Program-made: the position numbers and the translations under genes | Assembly (NCBI GenBank): GCA_029953675.1 | Contig: JAMWBK010000001.1 | Location: 967,001 to 1,031,000, forward strand | Direction of reading: 5' to 3' | Origin: Rhodosorus marinus | Taxonomy: Eukaryota; Rhodophyta; Stylonematophyceae; Stylonematales; Stylonemataceae | DNA length: 64,000 nucleotides | The notes under the pieces: generated by a model | What the model was told of the DNA's origin: nothing | Databases searched by the model: none | The model's input: only the letters and a program-made list of their open reading frames with translations | Shown: piece by piece, positions 56,441-64,000 of the stretch | How positions within the stretch are numbered: position 1 is the stretch's first letter | How the letters are laid out: each line of letters opens with the position of its first letter

Positions 56441-56542
56441 GAATCCCTGTGTATTCAAGCTGCATCAAGTAACCCTCCCAATAGATGCTCTGACTTGGAT
56501 TTCTCCCTCCAAAGCCTCTGACAATCTCTCCGGTGATGTGGC

Positions 56543-56550
56543 TTTATATA
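56543..56550 (-). promoter_or_regulatory. TATA box of the His/Asp-repeat gene
   Basis: The minus strand reads ACTATATAAAGCC, with TATATAAA 103 bp before the ATG; this implies a leader of about 70 nt. It is the clearest TATA box seen in the window. Confidence 0.6.
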
Positions 56551-58500
56551 GTCTTTGAGCTGAAGAGGATGCAAAACCTCTAAGAATGATGTAGACCTCT
56601 CAGGAGCCCGTTGATTCTGAAGAATTTAGACCCATTGCATCGAGAACCAGCGTCGTAGTCTCTGGCAAAGATTTCTGCTCGAGACTCTCTGCAGAGTGTT
56701 CGGGAATTTCACAGAAAAGGGGACAAGGAACTAAGGAAGCAATTAAGGCAACGTATTCGAAAAGCTTGAGGTAAAAAGATCTTCGAACAGCAGAGTCCGT
56801 TGCTCCTTAATTAATTTTTAAGTAGCGAAGAAGAGAACAAACGTAAGTTTGCCGCCAGCTGATGAGATACTGACGTTTGCCTTTCGTTGGAAACGGCCGG
56901 GTGCTATGTAGCGCCATCTACCTCTGCGTGAGCGTGTGTAGCTGTTGGTTTAAACAGCCCCCCATTCGCCACGGGACTTGTAAACAGGTGTTTCCCGCAA
57001 GCTGGAGAGAGACTGACGTTGCCTTTCGTTCGAAACGGCCGGGTTTGGTGTAGAGCCATTCGCCATCTGTGTGAGCGTGTGTATCTGTGGGACTGAATAC
57101 CCCCGTTTGCCACGGAACAGGTAAAAGTGGTTTGTTGTTTCCTTAGCAAGACGACGAGGCACCGGGTGATGAGTGGGTTTGGACTTTGGTCGCGGATTCG
57201 AAGATTTCCATGAACTCTTAATGAACTCGCTAAAATTTTCTTGTCAAGTAGACGGTTTGACTACGTGAGCACGAGATAATCCCGCCCCCTTCACGTCCTC
57301 CTCATTGGGTTGATCAACAAGTGCTAAAGGGACCGGAGAAATGTTTCGTGGACGTCAACCGGAACTTGAGCTGTGTACAAGATGGAACGTTTTACGCTGA
57401 AAGCGATGTCCTCCCCGATACGATCCACTTGGTACTTTTATTGATTGAGGTAGACAATTAGCAAGCATCCCTGTCCCTAAACGTGATCGCGACCAATTTG
57501 TATTCGTCTTCGTCTCAGCACTTCCGTAGTCTGATCTACAAGGTAAACCGATCCGATTAAGTTAAACAACACGAAACAGACGTGGATGGCGATGGAGGCA
57601 TCGAAATAAACACTGGAAGATCTTTTCTATTCAATCTACACTTGCGCTCATCCCAACCGGCAAAGGGCCTGTCCCCAGTCGATCTAATTGCCTCCTGTCG
57701 TGGACGCGTCCCGGGGACCGGATGACTGTATTTTAAGAATCTCTCTACATATTAAACGAATCGACTACATTCCTAAATGAGATCTTCACATTTACATCAA
57801 CCACTTAGCCTCTCTAGGTCTCCCCATGCTTTGGGAGGGAAGGCTGGTCTGGAAAACAAGCCGCGCAACCTGAAAACCAGATCTGCAGGCTCAACCCTCC
57901 AGATCAAAAGTGGTGGTGGTGGTAAGCAAATGAATTCCCAATTGTCGCTGTGTGCTGAGGAGTGCTCTTGGAAGCGTTATAGTCAAGCTACGCAAGCCAA
58001 TGGCATGCTTCAAAAGAGCCACTTAGACAAGAAATTACTCAAATCAGTTACAAGCTTCGCGCTCCTCGTGCACACCTGATCCCACATCTTTACTCGAATA
58101 CTAAAACAAATCCTCCAAGGCAGGCGGGGAGGGGGGGGGGAAGGTGGGAAGGTGGAGGGAAGGGAAGACTACCCATAGCTCGAATCACGTGCTTCCAATG
58201 GTGTTTGGCGACAACATAGAATTCAGGCGAATGCACCCCGAAGACTGCTGACATGAATGAAACAAACCACTCACAAACCCTCGCCACGCTTATACGAGTG
58301 CTCATAGCAAAGAGTCAAGAAATCTAGAGCCTACACGATCCATAAATGAATCTATGCTCTAATTGGGAGATGTTTAGAGACTCTCACAGTTTTACTTTGG
58401 AGTGGGTAGTGAAGATACGGGTCTTCGTGTACTTGGCTAGAAGCTTTTGAAAGAGGGAATATCTAACCTTCGCCAGTTCCTTCATTTACACAAAGTGGTG
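56551..58500. other. Intergenic region, no supported gene
   Basis: It contains the 143-bp tandem duplication at 56850-57135 and a G-rich low-complexity tract (58119-58170). Open frames at 57777-58079 (plus) and 58090-58305 (minus) show no motifs. Confidence 0.5.
56850..57135. repeat. Imperfect 143-bp tandem duplication
   Basis: Units 56850-56992 and 56993-57135 share GCCG/CCGCAAGCTG.GAGA, ACTGACGTT, GCCTTTCGTT.GAAACGGCCGGGT, GAGCGTGTGTA and GCCACGG.AC. Several substitutions and indels have built up. Confidence 0.85.
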
Positions 58501-59925
58501 GTTTCACTGGAGAAAGCCCCAAACGGAACTGCGTTGCTGAGTTCCCAGAAGATTTTAGTGTAAACAGAAGGCTGGGTGACCTGGCTGGTGAGGGGAGAAC
58601 TTAAGGTTGACATGCTCTCGGGGTAACCATTCGTTCGTTCGGGGTACCGTCGTTTCTTATGGCGGTAAAGAATTGCAGCTGCCGCCCTTCAGTGGTGGTT
58701 TTGCTAGCACTAGTAAAACCACCACTAGCATAGCCTGATGCGCTACGCAAGACGTAATTGAAACTACCGCCCTTCAGCAGTCTTTTGGTTACCGTGAGGA
58801 GTTCTGATTTCAGTTTCCGTATAAACGGATGTTTTGTAGTTCCCTCAAAATAAGAGCTAGATACTCAATTCACAACAATTTAAGTTCATTCCATACAAAA
58901 CGATTGTTCGGGGTGACGTTGGTTTTACAAACAAAGCCTTCAGCGGGACGCAGCGCAACTAGGTACCTGGAACGTGCGAGCCAGGGGAGGTAGCAAGCCC
59001 TGTTAACCAGTTGTTGGAATATCGCAATAAAGCGGCAATGAATCGGAGTTAAGAGGACTAGATACTACCACCAGGCTACTCAGGGGTTGTCCTATATCAA
59101 CAATCAGTCAGTCCCTGACGGTCCTTAACGGAAGTCTCAGATTTACTTTCCATGACCTCAAGATAGTCCTTAAACGGCTTTTGTAAAACATCGAAATTTG
59201 GGACGCAACCTGTTAAGGTGACCGTGAAATCTTTACTAAAGGACTCCCTACTGGAAATAGTTTCCTTTTACGTCTTGCGTAGCCCATAAGAAGTTAGTAA
59301 AACCACCCTATTGGAGCTCTTCACGAGGGGATAGTGAATCTATCTACGCGTTAAGTACCCCTAATGAGCAGTGTGGCTACGTTCTACTAGAGGCAAACAA
59401 ATTCATTCAACTGTTACTTAATAATTAAGGAACGCTCCGCGCTATCCCATCAACTTGCCGAGAGCGCACTGCGACGAAAAAGGCATCTCCCCCCTCGGAG
59501 CAAGGAGAGGGCAAAATTTTTGGTTGCACTGAGAACGTACCAGTGGCATGAAACTTGGTCAAAATAAAAAGCGAAAATCCTGAAGATGACCCCTAGTTGA
59601 CAGTCTTACGCCGTTTAAGTGTCTCTGTGGCGATATTCTAACAGAAGGCTTGCCGAGGCGCGCCATCGGCGCCTGGGTTTGCACGCTTCCCTACCGAGTT
59701 CTTAGTTCCTCTTCACGCCTTGCGTAGCGCTTTAGTCAATGCCAGTAAAAACCAGTTGACAGTCTCGCGTTCTTCTCATATCGTGGTGTCGTCCAGGATG
59801 TCGTGGAGGAATTGGTTCGACTGAAGAAGGCCCGAATGGAACTGCGGTGCTGAGGTTACGGAATATTTTTGAGTGTAAACCAGGAAGCTGGATGACCTGA
59901 CTGGTGAGGGGCGAACATTTCCCTG
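58501..59925. repeat. Dispersed repeat blocks (two copies, 1.3 kb apart) and inverted repeat
   Basis: Blocks at 58505-58610 and 59812-59920 share GGAACTGCG.TGCTGAG, TTT.AGTGTAAAC, GAAGCTGG.TGACCTG.CTGGTGAGGGG.GAAC. A 17-bp inverted repeat with one mismatch (AGTGGTGGTTTTGCTAG and its complement) is at 58691-58726. GTAAAACCACC and ACGCAAGACGT words recur at 59280 and 60393. There is no coding region; these are probably parts of mobile elements. Confidence 0.65.
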
Positions 59926-60030
59926 TACCGCGGCGTGGATGTACTTGGGAGGCAGCATTCAGGGCCGCGCATAGTCTTTCTTTTCCCCTTGAGCTTTGTT
60001 TCCTTTCAGCCTCCGACTAAAACCAATCCA
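59926..60030 (+). mobile_element. Family A RLE-type LINE, 3' terminus
   Basis: GGGCCGCGCATAGTCTTTCTTTTCCCCTTGAGC is followed by TTTCAGCCTCCGACTAAAACCAATCCATTCATTCAGGG. Only the last ~100 bp of the family A end is recognisable. Confidence 0.6.
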
Positions 60031-60309
60031 TTCATTCAGGGCGTGACCAAGACATTTTTCAGTCCCAAAGCAAAGCAACTTCCGTTCATCCAGTCACTGG
60101 ATTCCATGCATCCAATCGACTACCGACGAAAAACACGAGAAAACTCGTCTGTTTTGGGAGAAGCAGTCAAAATACAACTCCCAAACATTTGCTGGAACAT
60201 ATTTTTGTTTTCCTAGTGTGTTGATTTGTCAATCAATTAATCAATCAAAAAGAAAACGGGATCCGTTGAACGTTGGTTTTCCCATTGAGTGTCGCAGCCA
60301 ACCGGATGA

Positions 60310-62135
60310 ATTTGTTGAATAGGAGGCCGAAGGTTTGCTGATTTCTTGCTGGTGTGTTAGCCCATCTACTTCAGCTACTTAATTCATCGCCAAGGTGGTT
60401 TTACTAGCATAGCCTGAAGTGTTTCGCAGCGCATGAAAGGGAGCTAGGAACTAGGAGAAAACCGTGCATACCCAGCGGCGATGGCGCGCCTCAGCAAGCA
60501 CGCTGCTAGAAGATCGCCGAAAAGCGATACTTAAACGGCGTAGGAGTCCCAGATATTCAACCGGATGGTCAGTAAAGCCTTTTTCCAGCACTCCAAGCTC
60601 GACTTTTCCGGATGCCCAAAGCTTTCCACAATAGCTAATGTCTTTAGGATACCCATGCATAAATAAATGCCTCCCATAAACCCATTCTTACGGAAAAACG
60701 CAATTAAGCTAGGCTAGAGAGACCCCAAATCTGGGTAAGACACTCACAGGGGCTTCTAACGTTCAATTTCAAGACCGGTTTGCCGTACGAGAGTTCGAAG
60801 TTCGCGGTGCAAAAGGTTCAAGATCCGCGTATTTCGTCGGGTTCGGGCGCCTTTCACAGCGGGGCAGCTGGCGAGCAGGTGGGTGCCAAAATCCGCGGTA
60901 TCTTCGTTCTGAGAGCATAGAGAACCTAGCTCGGAAGGCCAGGGCGGCTGATGCAAACCGAGGCATCATACCTATAAACGTAGAGAATTGCGCACTTCGA
61001 AATCTGTGAGTGTGACTGGCGGAAAAGCGGGGACGCTCATGAGCCACTGTGAGCTGATACACCCTCCAAGAATACGCAGGCGGGCGCGATCTCGGGAAGA
61101 TGAGACCATCTGCGCAAGAAGTCGGCCGTAGACATCACAGTGCAAGTCCCAAGAAGGGGTGTTTTGCAACACATCCGTGTGTGCGGAGAAGGGATTCCCA
61201 GAACCCGGTCCATCATCAGGAGGATCACGAGGGACCGCTGTTTCGTCAGCAACCGGAGGATCAAGCGCGGCGGGTACAGGACCGGCAGCTGTTCGGGTCG
61301 CGGGGCCGCGAGCCCGCGAAAAAAAAGCTCGCCAGCCAGCCGGGCGTGGGTGCAGGTCGGCAGGGAGACTGGTACAGGATAATATCGCCGATTGGAGCTC
61401 GGGAAACAAACCAAGGGCACTTTCAGGGACACTAGAGCGTAGATCGTCACTGGAAAGACCGAACCCCAAATTTCGGAAACTAGACACACCCAATGCGCTC
61501 AACGTCGGGGGGGCGGTGCCCAAGACCCAACTACGGCCGCTGGTTGGATAGCAGTTTGGTTACAGAGGCCTAGACCGCCCAGACGTAGGGGTAGCGCCAC
61601 TTGGGCACGAACTATATCACGGGTGGGGCGCGGAAGGTGAACCAACTCCTCGTCTACGAAATATCCCAGCTCACCAAAGCTCTCGTCATCAGCACAGGTT
61701 GCCAGCCACCGGCCCCAGTGAGTCGGGAGCGAGCGGAACCAATAGGTGAGCCGCTGACTGCAACAATATCGATAAAGCAACAACGAGCATTGCACGGAGC
61801 TCCGAGACCAGCCCCGGTGCATACTCAGAATCTGCGACAACTCACCCTCCACGAGCGACGCGGACCCATATGGGATGCCCAGGTGGACAAAACCTGCCCG
61901 ACGCCAAATGTCCTGGAAACGCGCGGGGACCTGCTGCTCTTGAATATCCGCTCCTCCCCAGTAGAACGACTTCGCATGATTGACTTCGAGATCGACGAGG
62001 GATGCCAGTGTGCGGAGACGGTCGTACGCCGCCGCGAGGGTATCTGGAAGCCCAATGGCAGACATCGTGGTAACCCACTGTGCGGATCTGCCCTACTACC
62101 GCAGTAGTAGAGCAGCATCGTATAATCCAGTAATG
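60310..62135 (-). mobile_element. RLE-type LINE with RT thumb and Cys/His region, internally deleted
   Basis: Element sense is minus. It begins just after the expected reverse transcriptase active site (GLYDAALLLR at 62130-62100, broken by stops) and runs through the post-catalytic region (AYDRLRTLASLVDLEVNHAKS, VHLGIPYGS, ALPLRLGGLGLCNQ). A linker and a degenerate metal-binding region follow (DFGTHLLASCPAVKGARTRRNTRILNLLHREL, 60900-60775). The central endonuclease is deleted; a trace of its end (SIAFRRSSSSVLAEARHRR) precedes the terminus CGGCCTCCTATTCAACAAATTCATCC near 60310. Frames are interrupted in several places, so it is a dead, 5'-truncated copy. Confidence 0.78.
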
Positions 62136-62249
62136 TAATAAACGACCTTCAGTACAAACTCCTCAGCTCTACGGGAAAATCATGTCGCCCTTGCCTTAGG
62201 TATGTGATCCCAAATGGTCTCCCCGGCCAACAGAAAGTGAGCTAGGTAC

Positions 62250-63125
62250 TAAGGACAATCGGAGACTGAAAGAAAAAAACCTCGAGGGAACAAAAAAGAC
62301 TACGAGCGGCGAAGATCGCGCGCCTCCAACATCATAGCAGCGTTCGTACGCCACAGCAAGAAACTTAAACGGTTAAACAACGAGGACAGACGGTCACAGC
62401 GTTCGCGGAACAATTCCCGAACCAACCGGAACCAACAGAATCCAGAAACAGAAAGCACTCTATGACTAGAGGTAGCAGGCGATGAGCTTGAGCTGAAGCA
62501 CAAATTCCTAGAGAAGACAAAACCCCCGCATATTTCAACTCTTTGTCTCATAGTGGCAACGGCAAATACACGGCGCTCTCCCGCAGCCGGTAAATTAACA
62601 ACTAGCCTGGGGATTAGGAACAGCAAGATCAACGCACGTCGTACGGCGGCTATCGTCACAGGTGACCACGAGGTCAGCCACGCGGCGTTCATCATTTTGC
62701 TAGCCTGCCACGGGCAGGGACTTCTCACGTTCAATTTCAAGACCGGATTGCCGTACGATATGCCGAAGTTCGCCCTATAACAGGTTCAAGATCCGCGTAT
62801 GTCGGCTGGTTCAGCGGGGCAGCTGGCGAGCAGGTGGGCGCCAAAATCCACAGTGTCTTAGTTCTGAGAGCATAGAGGGCACGGCGAACCCATCTGAGAA
62901 GGCTAGGGCGGGTGGGGCAGCCGAGGTATAAGCGCAGAGAAGTGCGCACTTCGACATCTGTGTGTGTGACTGGCGGAAAGGCGGGGACGGTGATGAGCCA
63001 CTGAGAGCTAACACACCCCCAAGACGGGTGCGATCTTTGGAAGATAAGACCATCTGCGCGAGAAGTCGACCGTAGGCAGTACGGTGCAAGTCCCAAGAGA
63101 GGTTGTTTTGCAACGCATCCGTGCA
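62250..63125 (-). mobile_element. RLE-type LINE, family A, Cys/His and endonuclease regions
   Basis: 63125-62740 repeats the Cys/His part of the previous copy (SQWLITVPAFPPVTHTDVEVRTSLRLYLG). 62700-62300 carries broken pieces of the endonuclease (VDLAVPNPQAS, HRLLPLVIECF, LLWRTNAAMMLEARD). The end is TTTCAGTCTCCGATTGTCC. The 5' junction at 63125 is fused to tRNA-like sequence. Confidence 0.78.
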
Positions 63126-63172
63126 ATAAAAACTGATGCTCTAACCTAATGAGCGAGCTACACGGGTTTCGA
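63125..63172 (-). other. tRNA 5'-half-like sequence at the LINE 5' junction
   Basis: The minus strand reads ACCCGTGTAGCTC, an insert, then ATTAGGTTAGAGCATCAGTTTTTATT. This has the GCTC/GAGC D-stem, GGTTAGAGCA and the start of an anticodon arm, as in the 5' half of a tRNA. It stops where LINE sequence begins, and no 3' half or T-arm follows. It is not a functional tRNA gene as it stands. Confidence 0.45.
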
Positions 63173-63225
63173 AGGCTTGCATTAGGGCAGAATTGGACTT
63201 GAGTTGCTGTTCTGTCCATGAGGGA

Positions 63226-64000
63226 GAGGTGTAGATGCAGTCCCCTGGATGATGTGGATAAAGTGTTAAACCGCTACGAATAAACAGAACATTCAACATT
63301 AACTTAACCAAAAGCCCACTCTTCTCTTAGCAGCTTGGATGGGTCATTGAATGCGTCAGAAATACTTGACCTCTGTTGTATTTCTCCAAGTTCGATGCCT
63401 TCTTTAATGTTTCCCTGTCCCGGAAGCCCACCACTCAAGGAAAGCCTCCCAATCCATGGCGGCCTAATGTGAGGCTCTAAATGATCCTACTTCGAGTCTA
63501 CAGTATACTATCTATACACCGGATATACTAGTCTAGCCCCGCTATCCTGCTGGTCCTTCCAACTATGCCAAGGGCGCAATGTTAATACCATCCACAACAT
63601 AATGAACGCATTTGTTGTGAGACGCATTTGTTGTGAGACTCAAAAAAAAATCCTGCGGGAACGCGGTATTTATTCAGGTCGTGTCGGGGCTCAGCGTGTG
63701 TGCGACCAGATAGTACACCCACGATTCTGGACAAAATAGCTCTTTTTGTTCAGGTACAGTCCTCGATTCCGACCAACATAGACGTATTTATGAAGATCGG
63801 TATGAAAACAAAATAAACACCATGATTCCGCCTCGTTTTCTACAAAATTTATTTTCGAGATAAATCTCGCCTAGTCCAATCCGTTTTGCACAATCCACGT
63901 TGCCAGAACAAGCAAACCCTGAGGATTGTACGCACTCCTCAGGTTAAGATTCACTTATTGAAAACTCACTTGCCTTAGTCTGGTCTGACTTCTACTTGCT
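63226..64000. other. Window end, nothing recognised
   Basis: No gene, repeat family or RNA could be supported. A direct repeat CGCATTTGTTGTGAGA occurs twice in tandem near 63607-63640. Confidence 0.5.

Overview
This is a eukaryotic nuclear window. Protein-coding genes are split by short GT-AG introns (about 70-115 nt) with consistent phases, and there are no operons or Shine-Dalgarno spacing. The gene set is an E3 UFM1-protein ligase (UFL1), the Ran factor Mog1, the nucleolar rRNA methyltransferase SPB1/FTSJ3, two SOS1-type Na+/H+ antiporters and a PPR-like protein. Two predicted proteins (12061-12867 and 14721-15317) start with basic, Phe-containing leaders that look like plastid transit peptides, so a photosynthetic microbe is likely. 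The style of the leaders (an early 'FV' near the start) is most like red algae, but that placement is inference.

Layout: 1-30,810 is the gene-dense part. It holds a 5'-truncated PPR-like gene and UFL1 (tail to tail, 11 bp apart), an unidentified helical protein, a six-zinc-knuckle Gly/Arg-rich protein, Mog1, a two-ACT-domain protein, a coiled-coil/membrane protein, the tandem antiporter pair and SPB1. 31-47.5 kb holds five secreted-protein genes, all on the minus strand. Two are built from beta-sandwich-like repeats and three are seven-bladed FG-GAP propellers, one of which carries a C-terminal module resembling the beta-sandwich repeat. They are interspersed with mobile-element debris. 47.5-64 kb is nearly gene-free and is dominated by 5'-truncated non-LTR retrotransposon (LINE) ends, tandem duplications and minisatellites. 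The one clear gene there encodes a secreted, Tyr/Cys-rich protein with nine RHNDHD-type hexapeptides and has a good TATA box.

The mobile fraction is mostly one broad class of LINE whose C-terminus has a Cys/His knuckle region followed by a restriction-like endonuclease (RLE) fold. At least two families can be separated by their 3' ends: family A ends in a CCTCCGATTAA block followed by ATTCATTC-like sequence, and family B ends in CTCTGAATAAAC followed by GAT/ATG repeats. A second element type is a non-coding DNA transposon rich in TCCGATAA motifs, one copy of which has swallowed a family B LINE. A 120-bp-arm hairpin made from LINE endonuclease sequence lies at 31.7-32.0 kb.

The genes do not form one pathway. 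The two local functional groupings are the duplicated salt/pH antiporters and the secreted propeller/beta-sandwich cluster, which may act together outside the cell. Exon coordinates were derived by hand from splice-site sequence, reading phase and, where possible, family alignment. No database search was possible.
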